Below, piece after piece: positions 14,735-23,680 of a stretch of 23,680 nt of DNA. The stretch covers positions 1 to 23,680 of the forward strand of contig JASJAL010000069.1 of assembly GCA_030067055.1 (NCBI GenBank). The letters run 5' to 3'. The DNA is from Kiloniellales bacterium (GTDB taxonomy: Bacteria; Pseudomonadota; Alphaproteobacteria; Kiloniellales; JAKSBE01). Both the position numbers and the translations under genes were made by a program. Under the pieces are notes generated by a model. That model was not told the origin of the DNA and ran no database searches. It worked only from the letters and a program-made list of their open reading frames with translations. Position 1 is the stretch's first letter, and every line of letters begins with the position of its first letter.

Positions 14735-14771
14735 TTCCAGGTTCGGCACAGGGTCCGTGCCGAACCTGGAA
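14735..14771 (-). promoter_or_regulatory. Perfect 15-bp-stem hairpin between dctP and dctQ
   Basis: TTCCAGGTTCGGCAC (14735-14749) and its exact complement (14757-14771) enclose a seven-base loop. No T-tract follows on the transcribed (minus) strand; an A-run occurs later. Such structures between periplasmic-binding-protein and permease genes usually stabilise the upstream mRNA and reduce permease expression. That role is inferred. Confidence 0.7.
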
Positions 14772-14835
14772 GCCATCAGATCTGCAAAGGCGTGGCCCCT
14801 GTTGTCCCGACCGCGCCCTTGAGCTGCAAGAAGCG

Positions 14836-15867
14836 TCAGTTGGTCGCGTTCGCGGCCTGTGCGGCGGCGATCAGGTCGGCGCCGATGTCGTCCTCGAACT
14901 TCGACCAGACGGGCTTCATGGCTTCGACCCACTTGGCCCGCTGTTGTGCATTCAGGCTGCGGATTTCGCCACCGGCCTCGACGATGGCGGCCTTGGCCTG
15001 CTCGTTGACGCTCGTGGACTCCGAATTCCGCGTCTTGCTGACTTCATCGAGGATGGTCTTCAGCTGACTCTGGACATCGCCTGGAAGACCCTCCCACCAG
15101 TCGGTCGAAGTGACGACAAGGTAGTCGATGATGCCGTGGTTGGATTCGGTGATGCCGTCCTGAACCTCGAAGAACTTCTTGCCGTAGATGTTCGACCAGG
15201 TGTTCTCCTGCCCGTCCACGACGCCAGTCTGCAGGGCGCCGTAGACCTCGGAGAAGGCCATCTTCTGAGGGTTGGCCTTCAGCGCCTCCATCTGGGCCAC
15301 CAGCACGTCGGAAGGCTGGACCCGGAACTTCAGCCCTGCGGCGTCGCCGGGTTCGATGAGCGGCTTGTTGGCCGAGATTTGCTTCATGCCGTTGTGCCAG
15401 AATGCAAGGCCCTGGAGCCCGCGGCGGCGCATGGCATCTTTCAGTTTCTGTCCGTCGGCGGAGTTCTGGAAGCGGTCGACGGCATTGATATCATCGAACA
15501 GGAACGGCAGGTCGAAGAGGCGAAACTTCTTGGTGAACTTCTCGAACTTCGACAAGGAAGGTGCGGCCATCTGGACGTCGCCCGCCAGCATTGCCTCGAG
15601 GACCTGGTCGTCGTTGTACAGCTGCGAGTTCGGGAAGACCTCGATGCAGGCCTTGCCGTTCATTTCCTCGTTAATCCGCTTCTCCAGAAGCGAGGCCGCG
15701 AGGCCCTTGGGGTGCTTGTCGGCGTTGGTGACGTGACTGAACTTAATGACGATCTCGCCGGAATCACACTTGGCCTGTGCGGACCCGGTGCCCAGGGCGA
15801 GGGTTGCGCCCAGGGCGAGCACCGAGGCGCAGGTGAGAACCCTGGCGGTGCGGACTAGCTTCTTCAT
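14836..15867 (-). CDS. dctP: TRAP transporter substrate-binding protein (C4-dicarboxylate)
   Basis: A 343-residue periplasmic receptor. The signal peptide ends at SAQA-K (about residue 32). 'IVIKFSHVTNADKHPKG' opens the mature protein, as in C4-dicarboxylate DctP. The ligand-binding signature is present: Arg182 in 'LKFRVQPSD' (the carboxylate-binding arginine) and 'GVVDGQENTWSNIY' with Asn222. Cys34 and Cys74 could form a disulfide. Malate, fumarate or succinate are the likely ligands, judged by family and by the adjacent dctBD. The ATG at 15867 has GGGAGG nine bases upstream. A sigma54 promoter lies about 100 bp before the start. Confidence 0.95.
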   Translation of the reverse strand: MKKLVRTARVLTCASVLALGATLALGTGSAQAKCDSGEIVIKFSHVTNADKHPKGLAASLLEKRINEEMNGKACIEVFPNSQLYNDDQVLEAMLAGDVQMAAPSLSKFEKFTKKFRLFDLPFLFDDINAVDRFQNSADGQKLKDAMRRRGLQGLAFWHNGMKQISANKPLIEPGDAAGLKFRVQPSDVLVAQMEALKANPQKMAFSEVYGALQTGVVDGQENTWSNIYGKKFFEVQDGITESNHGIIDYLVVTSTDWWEGLPGDVQSQLKTILDEVSKTRNSESTSVNEQAKAAIVEAGGEIRSLNAQQRAKWVEAMKPVWSKFEDDIGADLIAAAQAANATN

Positions 15868-15968
15868 TCGCTCTGCCTCCCTAAATGAACTGGTGAATTC
15901 TTAGCACGATCCCCGGCCTCTTGCCGGAGCGAATCCTCGAAATTCTTTCCCGATTCCCGATTTCTTTC

Positions 15969-15984
15969 AGCAAGAGCCGTGCCA
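15969..15984 (-). promoter_or_regulatory. Sigma54 (-24/-12) promoter of dctPQM
   Basis: The minus strand reads TGGCACGGCTCTTGCT, a full match to the RpoN consensus TGGCACG-N4-TTGCW. Transcription would start near 15957, giving a leader of about 90 bases. The activator gene dctD, with an intact GAFTGA motif, is immediately upstream. Confidence 0.88.
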
Positions 15985-16092
15985 GCCGCAATGCCACCTC
16001 TTTGTGCCCCGCTCCGAGCTTTCCTGAAGGCGCACTTTGCCTGGCCTTTGCGGGCTGCTCGGGCAAGCTTTAGTGCAAGCACCCCAGTTCTA

Positions 16093-16112
16093 CCGTGCGG
16101 GTTTCCACACGG
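16093..16112 (-). promoter_or_regulatory. Candidate DctD upstream activating site
   Basis: CCGTGCGGGTTTCCACACGG has 8-bp arms with one mismatch around GTTT. It resembles the GTGCGG-N-CCGCAC type dyads bound by rhizobial DctD. It lies about 110 bp upstream of the -24 element, the normal distance for an enhancer-like site. Confidence 0.6.
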
Positions 16113-16169
16113 ACGGGCGGCCCGGACTGTCACCCTTCCGGCACAACCCGCGCGGTCCGCAGAAAGGGG

Positions 16170-17518
<1,349 letters not shown>

Positions 17519-17522
<4 letters not shown>

Positions 17523-19450
17523 CGGGCCGCCTCCCTGCGCGCCGTCGCCGGGGCTTCGCCATGCGCCGCCGCCGCGGAGGCCTCCGAGTGTTCGGCCTTG
17601 GGCAGAGTAAGGGTAAAGCAGGCGCCGCCCTCGGGCCGGTTGTTCGCAATCAGCGAGCCGCCGAGGTCGCGCAGGATATTGTAGGAGATCGACAGGCCGA
17701 GCCCCAGCCCCTGGCCCGGATCTTTGGTCGTGTAGAAGGGGTCGAAGACGTGCTCCAGGGCGTCGTCGGTGATCCCCGGTCCGTTATCGATCACCTGCAG
17801 CGCCACCTGGTCACCCTGGGGCTCGGCGACGAAGCGCAGGCAAGGCGCCTGGGTTTTGGCCATGGCGTCCAGCGCATTGCCAACCAAGTTGACCAGGGTC
17901 TGCTGCAGACGCACCGGGTCGGCCAGGACCCCTGCGCCTTCGGATGGCACTTCGATCTCGATGCGCTCGCCGTCGATGCGGGAGTCCATCAGCGCCAGGG
18001 CGTCGTCCACAGCGGCCCGCAAGCAGACCGCCTCGATCTTATGGCTCGGCTTGCGGGCGAAGGTCTTCAGCCGACGGATGATCTCCGCCATGCGGGCGGT
18101 GATCCCGGAGATCTGGGTCAGGTTGGCCTCGACATCGGGCAGGCGGTCGCGGTCCAGCAGGACCTTGGCGTTGTCGGCGTAGGTGCGGATCGCGCCCAGG
18201 GGCTGGTTGAGCTCGTGGCCGATGCCGGCGGAGAGTTGACCCAGGGCCGCCATCTTGGCCGCCTGCACCAGCTCGGCCTGGGCCTCGCGCAGTTCGCGCT
18301 CGGTCTTCTGGCGCTCCGTGACCTCGGCGCGCAGGTCGGCATTGACGCTCTGCAGCGCCCGGGTGCGCTCAGCAACCTTGCCTTCCAGCTCTGCCTTGTG
18401 CCGCTGGTCGGTCTCGAAGCGCTCACGGATCGCCTGACGGCGCTGCAGCCAGATCCAGGTCAGGCCGAGGACGATCAGGAAACCGAAGGCGGCCAGAACC
18501 ACGGCCTGCGTGACCGCGCCGTGAACCTGGCTGACCGGGGACAGCGACCAGACCGTCAGTCCGATTGTCTCCAAGGGGAAGGACTGCAGCAGGAAGCCTT
18601 GGTAATCGGCCGAGGCGGAGCGCGTATCTTCCATCAACTCGACCCGCTCCGCCGCGGCACCGAAAGCCTGGCGCTCGGTCATCGGCAGTGGCGTGAGGGA
18701 GGCGCCGGTGTATTGCTGCTGGGACTGGATTCGGTTCAACTCAACTTCGCTCAGCGGCGCCAGGGTCCGGTACCGCCAGTCATCGCGGCTGCTCATCAGG
18801 ATGACGCCGACGGAGTCCGTGACGATCACCCGGTCCAGGGTGCCGGGCCAGGCCGCCTCCAGGGGCTCGAGCAGGACCTTGACCGTGATCGCGCCAAGGA
18901 TTCCGCCGTCGGCCTCGCGGACCGGATAGGCGAAGTAGTAACCGCGCTTGCCGGAGGCCGTGCCCAGAGCGACGTAGCGGCCGAGCCGGCCCTGAATCGC
19001 CTCCTGGAAATAGGGGCGATAGCTGTAGTTGAGGCCGACAAAGGGCGTCGGCCCATTCCAGTTGGAGGCGGCGAGAGTCAGGCCATCGCGGTCGAGCAGG
19101 TAGGTGTCGGCGGTGCCGGCGATCGCATTGACCTCTTCCAGGGCGCGGTTGACTTGGTCCTGGCGTTTCGAGTCGTCGGGACTGCGCAGGAGCTGGATGA
19201 GCGCCGGATCGCGTGACAGCAGGCGGGGCAGGGCCTCGTACTTGCCGACCGCCTCCTGCAGGCCGGTGGCATAGAGCGCCAGGGTCGAGTCGGCCTGGTC
19301 GGCCACCCGGCGCAGGGCCACGCGCTCGGTCCAGACCGCGGTCTGCCAAAGCAGCAGCGGCAGCAGAACCACCGCCGCGATCGCCAGCACCGCGGTGTGC
19401 TTCTTCGGCTTCAACAAGGGGCCTCCACCGTCCCGTCGGGCAGGTTTCAC
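17519..19450 (-). CDS. dctB: C4-dicarboxylate sensor histidine kinase
   Basis: A 643-residue membrane kinase. Transmembrane helix 1 (about 19-37) and helix 2 (about 312-334) bracket a periplasmic double-Cache sensor of about 275 residues ('DTYLLDRDGLTLAASNWNGPTPFVGLNYSYRPYFQEAIQG' region). A cytoplasmic coiled coil (about 340-398) leads to HisKA with phospho-acceptor His412 (SAGIGHELNQP). The HATPase has its N box (LVNLVGNALDAM), G1 (DNGPGI) and G2 (GLGLGLSIS). The layout matches rhizobial DctB. The 5'-most start is GTG 19450, with a poor ribosome-binding site; a TTG near 19414, 12 codons later, has GGAGG seven bases upstream and may be the true start. It overlaps dctD by four bases. Confidence 0.93.
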
Positions 19451-19525
19451 CTGCGCTTTTCGGCCTGACTTCGGCCTATGGCCTGAAGACTAGCACAGGC
19501 GGTCGGGTGGGGGCAGGGCGCGGCG

Positions 19526-20479
19526 TCAGGCCGGATCGTCCGGAATCCGCGACAGGCCCAGGAAGGCGGGTTCTGGATGGAGGACGATCCAGGTCGGGAT
19601 GGTCGAAAGGTAGGATCGGAACCGGCCCTTGGCCTCGAAGCGCTCGCGGAAGGCGGAAGCGGCGAGGTGGGCGGCGATCTGCGGCGCGATGCCCCCTGCA
19701 ACGTAGACCCCGCCCTGGGCGCCCCAGGTCAGGGCCAGATTGCCGGCGAAGCCGCCCAGCATGGCGCAAAACATGTCGAGCGCGGCCCGGCTGGCGGCGC
19801 AGCCGCCCGAGGTGGCGGCGGCCGTGATCTCGGACGCGCCGCGGGGCGGCGCGCTCAGCCCTTCGATCTCAGCCAAGGTCTCGTAGAGCCTGACCAGGCC
19901 GTCGCCGGACAACAGGCGCTCCGCGGAGACGTGGCCCAGATGAGCGCGCAGGCGCTGCAGGACCTGGGCCTCGCGGTCGTCGGCGGCCGGAAGGGTCGCG
20001 TGGCCGCCTTCCCCCGTAATCACCTGCGGGCCGATAGTGGCCGGCAGGAAGGCGGCGACCCCGAGGCCGGTTCCGGCGCCGAGCACGACCTTGGGCCGGC
20101 CGGGCTTGCCGTTGCCCGGGCCGATTTGCCGCAGCTGATCGGCCTCAAGATGTGGCAGAGCCCAGGCAACGGCGGCGAAATCGTTGACCAGGAGCACGCG
20201 GTCGAAGCCGAACTGCGCTTCGAGCTGGCGTTCCTCGAGCCGCCACGGACTGTTGGTCAGGGCGATAGCGCCGTCCTCGACCGGACCGGCGCAGGCTAAG
20301 ACCGCCCGGCGCGGGTGCGCATCGGCATGCGACTGCAGGACCTCGTCCAGCGCCGCCTGAACCGTCGGATGCTCGGTGACCCGCAGGTTTGCGACCATCT
20401 CGATCTTGCCGTTCCGGGCCAGGGCGAAGCGGGCATTGGTGCCGCCGATGTCGCCCAGAAGGACGGAGTCTTGCGTCAT
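19526..20479 (-). CDS. glk: Glucokinase
   Basis: A 317-residue ATP-dependent hexokinase of the bacterial Glk family, converting glucose to glucose-6-phosphate. The N-terminal phosphate-binding loop GDIGGTNARF (9-18), the catalytic Asp100 in LLVNDFAAVAWA, LGAGTGLG (133-140) and the sugar-contact 'TGEGGHATL' (Glu157, His160) are all present. Near the C-terminus 'GGVYVAGGIAPQ' forms part of the adenine pocket. The ROK-type CXCGXXGC zinc motif is absent, which agrees with Glk. The gene starts four bases after the otsA stop, with a GAGG overlapping that stop, so it is co-translated. Its product can supply G6P, a substrate of OtsA. Confidence 0.96.
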   Translation of the reverse strand: MTQDSVLLGDIGGTNARFALARNGKIEMVANLRVTEHPTVQAALDEVLQSHADAHPRRAVLACAGPVEDGAIALTNSPWRLEERQLEAQFGFDRVLLVNDFAAVAWALPHLEADQLRQIGPGNGKPGRPKVVLGAGTGLGVAAFLPATIGPQVITGEGGHATLPAADDREAQVLQRLRAHLGHVSAERLLSGDGLVRLYETLAEIEGLSAPPRGASEITAAATSGGCAASRAALDMFCAMLGGFAGNLALTWGAQGGVYVAGGIAPQIAAHLAASAFRERFEAKGRFRSYLSTIPTWIVLHPEPAFLGLSRIPDDPA

Positions 20480-20483
20480 CGCC

Positions 20484-21878
20484 TCAGGCTGCGGCGGCCG
20501 CGCAGGGGGCTGCGTCCAGGTTGGTCATGAAGGAGTCGCGCCAGGCCGCCAGGTCGTAGCGGCTGAGCCGCTTGAACATCGTCTCCCAGCGCTCGCACCG
20601 CTCGGCCAGGGGCATGGACAGGGCCCGCGCCAGGGAATCGCCTACCCCTTCGATGTCGTAGGGGTTGACGATGATCGCGCCGTCGAGTTCGCGTGCGGCC
20701 CCGGCGAAGCGGGACAGGACCAGGACGCCGGGGTTCTCGCCGTCTTGCGCCGCGACGAACTCCTTGGCGACGAGATTCATGCCGTCGCGCAGAGGGGTGA
20801 CCAGACCGACGTCGCTGGCCCGCAGGAAGCCCATCAGGGTCTGGCGCTTGAAACCCCGGTTGAGGTACCGCACGGGCGACCAGTCGAACTCGGCGAAGTT
20901 GCCGTTGATGTGGCCGGCGATCGACTCGACCTCCCGACGCATCTGCTGGTAGTCGGCGAGGTCGCCGCGCGACGGAGGCGCGATCTGCAGGAGGGTCACC
21001 TGGCCCCGGTAGGCCGGGTGGCTGGCCAGGAGGTGCTGATAGGCCTCCAAGCGCTCCGGCAGGCCCTTGGTGTAGTCGAGCCGGTCGACCCCGGTGATCA
21101 GCTGCCGGCCGCCTAGGCTGTCCTTGAGCCGCCGGGTCTGCTGGCTGTGCTCGGCCTTGCGGGCCAGCTTGGCGACCTCCGCGGTGTCGATGCTGATCGG
21201 GAAGGCCTTGGCCATGGTGCTCCGGCCGAAGGCCCTGATCCTGCCGCCTGAGAGGACCTCGCCGCCGGCCTCCTCGCGGATGTACTGCTCGAAGGCGTAG
21301 AGGTCTGTTTGGGTCTGAAAGCCGATGAGATCATAGGCGCAGAGATCCCGGACCAGGGCCTCGTGGTTCGGCAGGGTCAGCAGCAGCTCCATCGGCGGCC
21401 AGGGAATATGCAGAAAGAAGCCCAGCTTCTGCCGGCTGCCCGCCTGCCGCAAATAGGCGCCCAAGGGAATGAAGTGGTAGTCGTGCACCCAGATCACGTC
21501 GCCGTCCTTCAGCAGCGGCAGAAGTCGGCTCGCGAACATGGCGTTGACCCGGTGGTAGCCCGCCATGTCGCGGCGGCTGAAGTCGGTCAGGTCGAGGCGG
21601 TAGTGGAACAGCGGCCAGAGCACCGAGTTGGCGAAGCCGGTGTAGTACTCGTCGTAGTCCCGCTGGGTCAGGTCGAGAGTGGCATAGGAGACCCGTCCGG
21701 TCTCGATCACCTTGGCCTCGTTGGCATCGTGAGGCACGGTGTGACCGCTCCACCCGAACCAGACGCCGCCCCGATCCTTCATCGCGCCCTGCATGGCAAC
21801 GGCCAAACCGCCCTCCGCGCCGGTGCCGCCGCGGCGTACCGGGGCCACTCGGTTCGAGACGACAACCAGCCGGTTCAA
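20484..21878 (-). CDS. otsA: Alpha,alpha-trehalose-6-phosphate synthase
   Basis: A 464-residue GT20 glycosyltransferase joining UDP-glucose and glucose-6-phosphate to trehalose-6-phosphate. Family landmarks: RLVVVSNRVAP (3-13), 'GYHRVNAMFA', VHDYHFIPLG (131-140), FFLHIPWPP (154-162), GVDRLDYTKGL with Arg266 and Lys271 (UDP-phosphate contacts), and LRDGMNLVAKEFVA with Asp365 and Glu373. I chose the TTG at 21878: the protein then begins as the family does, GGGAGG stands seven bases upstream, and it overlaps the upstream stop as TTGA. An ATG 28 codons earlier would lie inside the GH15 gene and add unrelated sequence. The alanine-rich last residues are not conserved. No otsB phosphatase is seen in the window; it may lie upstream of 23680. 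Confidence 0.96.
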   Translation of the reverse strand: MNRLVVVSNRVAPVRRGGTGAEGGLAVAMQGAMKDRGGVWFGWSGHTVPHDANEAKVIETGRVSYATLDLTQRDYDEYYTGFANSVLWPLFHYRLDLTDFSRRDMAGYHRVNAMFASRLLPLLKDGDVIWVHDYHFIPLGAYLRQAGSRQKLGFFLHIPWPPMELLLTLPNHEALVRDLCAYDLIGFQTQTDLYAFEQYIREEAGGEVLSGGRIRAFGRSTMAKAFPISIDTAEVAKLARKAEHSQQTRRLKDSLGGRQLITGVDRLDYTKGLPERLEAYQHLLASHPAYRGQVTLLQIAPPSRGDLADYQQMRREVESIAGHINGNFAEFDWSPVRYLNRGFKRQTLMGFLRASDVGLVTPLRDGMNLVAKEFVAAQDGENPGVLVLSRFAGAARELDGAIIVNPYDIEGVGDSLARALSMPLAERCERWETMFKRLSRYDLAAWRDSFMTNLDAAPCAAAAA

Positions 21879-23680
21879 AAGGCTTCCTCCCAGGGCTTCG
21901 AGAGTCGCATGGCGCAGTGTATCAGACCAACCATCGAATAGGTCTGCGGGAAATTTCCCCAAAGTTCTTTCGTCGCCGGATCGATGTCCTCGGACAGCAA
22001 GCCAACCGGGTTGCGCGCTTCTAGCATCTTCTCGAACAGGGCCCGCGCCTCATCCTCGCGGCCGAGCGCGGCCAGCGCCTCGATGAACCAGAAGCTGCAG
22101 ACGTTGAAGGCGGTGGTCGGTACCCCGAAGTCGTCGGATTCCGCATAGCGGAAGATGTGATCGCCTCGGCGCAGGACCTTCTCGATTTGCTCCACCGTCT
22201 TGACGTAGCGCGTGTCATCCACCGCGAGGAACCCGAGCTGCGGCAGGAGCAGCAGGACCGCGTCCACCGCGTCGCCGTCGAAGGTCGACACGAAGCTCTG
22301 CAGCTTCGAGTTCCAGGCGCGCTTCAGGACCTCCTTGCGAATTGCCTCCGCAGTCTTGGACCAGTAGGCGGCGCGATCCTCGATAGTCAGGTGCTTTGCG
22401 ATCTTGCTCAGCCGGTCGCAGGCCGCCCAGCACATCACGCTCGAATAGGTATGCACCGCCTCCCGACCTCGATACTCCCAAAGCCCGGCATCGGGCTGGT
22501 TCCATCGCTTGGCGGCCTGCTCGCCAAGCCGCTCCAGACGACGGAACAGAGTGATGTCGCCCGGATGCTCCAGCCTGCGGTCGAAGAAGGCCTGGGCGGA
22601 AGACAGCACGACGGCGCCGTAACCGTCGTTCTGCACCTGCTTGTAGGCATCGTTGCCCAGGCGCACCGGTCCCATGCCGCGGTAGCCTGCCAGGCTGTTC
22701 ACCTCGACCTCGTCCAGGCGCTTTTCCAAGGTGATTCCGAAGACCGGCTGCAGATAGCCGTCTTCAGAGGCCGCGACGATGTTGGTGATGTAGCTGAGGT
22801 ACTCCTCCATGGTCCGCGTCGCCCCGAGCGCGTTCAAGGCGTGCACCACGAAGTAGGAGTCGCGCAGCCAGCAGAAGCGGTAGTCCCAGTTACGCTCGCT
22901 GTCGGCGGCCTCCGGGATCGAGGTCGTCGGAGCCGCGACGATCGCGCCGGTTTCCTCGAAGCTGCAGAGCTTCAGCGTGATTGCGGCGCGAATGACGGCG
23001 TCCTGCCACTCGAAGGGCAGGGACAAGCTGCGCGACCAGTTTCGCCAGTAGTCGTCGGTCTTCTCGAGGAACTCGCGGGAGGTCTCGGCCACCGGTGCGG
23101 TGAAGCTCTCGTCGGGCCCCAGCAGGAGCGATATCGGCCGCTCGAGCACGAAGGCGACCTCGTCCCAGACGTAAGTCACGGGTCCATCCGTCGTCAGCCT
23201 GAGCGTCAGGTCCGGCATGACGTAGCGGACATGATTCGATCCCCTGGTCTGCTCCGGCTTGCCGTCGCCATAGCCGAAGGCCGGCCGAATCCGGATGCGA
23301 ACTCTCGGGGTGCCGGCCAGGGGCGTCACCTGGCGGATCAGCATGCCCGGGCGGAACATCCGCCCGAATTGATGGAAGCGCGGGGCGAAGTCGGTGATCT
23401 GGACCACGCCGCCCTGTCGGTCCTTGAGCCGGGTTTCGACCACGGCCGAATTGCTCCGATAGCTCTGCTCGTTCTCGGCGAGGTCGAGCAGCTCAATCTC
23501 GAAGAAGCCCTTGTCGCCATCCTGGTGATCGTTGAGGAGGGCGCAGAAGCGCGGGTCGCTGTCGAAGCGCGGCAGGCAGCTCCAGACGATCTTGCCGCGC
23601 GCGTCGATGAGGGCGCTGACGTTGCCGTTGCCGATGATCGAGAGATCCAGAGAGCTCAAGGCGTCGGTCCTTTGTTTCAA
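21875..23680 (-). CDS. Glycoside hydrolase family 15 protein (glucoamylase/trehalase-like), 5' end at window edge
   Basis: At least 601 residues. The N-terminal beta-sandwich begins SSLDLSIIGNGNVSALIDARGKI, as in bacterial GH15 proteins. The (alpha/alpha)6 catalytic domain has NWDYRFCWLRDS (264-275) and GLWEYRG, with Glu402 as the likely general acid; 'LLSEDIDPATKELWGNFPQ' holds Glu564 as the likely base. Members cleave terminal alpha-glucosyl bonds in maltodextrins or trehalose; the substrate cannot be read from the sequence. Translation could start at the TTG on the window edge or, more likely by family comparison, at TTG 23659 seven codons in. A start beyond the window cannot be excluded. 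Its last bases overlap the otsA start, so the two are translationally coupled. Confidence 0.93.
   Translation of the reverse strand: MKQRTDALSSLDLSIIGNGNVSALIDARGKIVWSCLPRFDSDPRFCALLNDHQDGDKGFFEIELLDLAENEQSYRSNSAVVETRLKDRQGGVVQITDFAPRFHQFGRMFRPGMLIRQVTPLAGTPRVRIRIRPAFGYGDGKPEQTRGSNHVRYVMPDLTLRLTTDGPVTYVWDEVAFVLERPISLLLGPDESFTAPVAETSREFLEKTDDYWRNWSRSLSLPFEWQDAVIRAAITLKLCSFEETGAIVAAPTTSIPEAADSERNWDYRFCWLRDSYFVVHALNALGATRTMEEYLSYITNIVAASEDGYLQPVFGITLEKRLDEVEVNSLAGYRGMGPVRLGNDAYKQVQNDGYGAVVLSSAQAFFDRRLEHPGDITLFRRLERLGEQAAKRWNQPDAGLWEYRGREAVHTYSSVMCWAACDRLSKIAKHLTIEDRAAYWSKTAEAIRKEVLKRAWNSKLQSFVSTFDGDAVDAVLLLLPQLGFLAVDDTRYVKTVEQIEKVLRRGDHIFRYAESDDFGVPTTAFNVCSFWFIEALAALGREDEARALFEKMLEARNPVGLLSEDIDPATKELWGNFPQTYSMVGLIHCAMRLSKPWEEAF
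21886..21891 (-). promoter_or_regulatory. Ribosome-binding site that fixes the otsA TTG start
   Basis: Minus-strand GGGAGG within the last codons of the GH15 gene is seven bases before TTG 21878. Confidence 0.7.

Larger units (their letters stand above)
15868..16169. other. dctD-dctP intergenic regulatory region
   Basis: About 300 bp with no gene. It holds the dctP leader (about 90 bases), a sigma54 promoter and a candidate DctD activating site, listed separately. A second, weaker dyad-like sequence lies at 16128-16145. Open frames here have no ribosome-binding sites. Confidence 0.65.

Noticed and set aside
17561..19216. 551-codon open frame on the plus strand opposite dctB
   Set aside because: It mirrors a well-supported histidine kinase gene. 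Its translation is low-complexity (rich in Gly, Leu, Asp, Gln, Val), as expected for antisense of GC-rich codons, and shows no domain.

Overview
The window reads as chromosomal DNA from a free-living, GC-rich alphaproteobacterium. A Rhodospirillales-like lineage is plausible, but this is inferred from gene style (RNR subunit types, DctBD/DctPQM, GH15-OtsA-Glk, a TadG-like protein, SRAP) and not proven. Coding density is high and most genes lie on the minus strand. I see no rRNA, tRNA, CRISPR array, insertion sequence, integrase or phage structural gene.

Left part (1-5190): the 3' end of an M48-type metalloprotease gene on the plus strand converges on a DUF2235 alpha/beta-hydrolase gene. Next is a class Ia ribonucleotide reductase operon on the minus strand, nrdA (alpha, no ATP-cone visible) then nrdB (beta, tyrosyl-radical type), ending in a clear intrinsic terminator. 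The nrdA upstream region holds a pair of NrdR-box-like operators exactly 31 bp apart and several DnaA-box-like 9-mers, so dNTP supply appears tied to nucleotide status and possibly to replication initiation.

Middle part (5191-12426): a peptidoglycan-binding/lytic-transglycosylase-like gene diverges from an SRAP (HMCES/YedK) gene, which protects abasic sites in ssDNA. A YeeE/YedE sulfur-compound transporter gene follows and converges on an unrecognised coiled-coil protein gene. Then come a solitary TadG-like von Willebrand protein with its own terminator, a roughly 560-bp noncoding stretch with a sharply AT-rich island, and two tandem paralogous genes for small secreted four-cysteine proteins of unknown function. 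That pair is the least explained coding content of the window.

Right part (12591-19450): a complete C4-dicarboxylate uptake module, all on the minus strand, in transcription order dctB (sensor kinase), dctD (sigma54 activator), then dctP-dctQ-dctM (TRAP transporter). Between dctD and dctP there is an excellent -24/-12 sigma54 promoter with a dyad resembling a DctD upstream activating site about 110 bp further upstream. A perfect 15-bp-stem hairpin lies between dctP and dctQ and probably sets the ratio of binding protein to membrane subunits.

Right end (19526-23680): a tightly packed operon of a GH15 glucoamylase/trehalase-like hydrolase, trehalose-6-phosphate synthase (otsA, TTG start overlapping the upstream stop) and glucokinase (glk). 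Together these suggest a trehalose/glucan-glucose cycle in osmoprotection or carbon storage. The operon's 5' end may lie outside the window.
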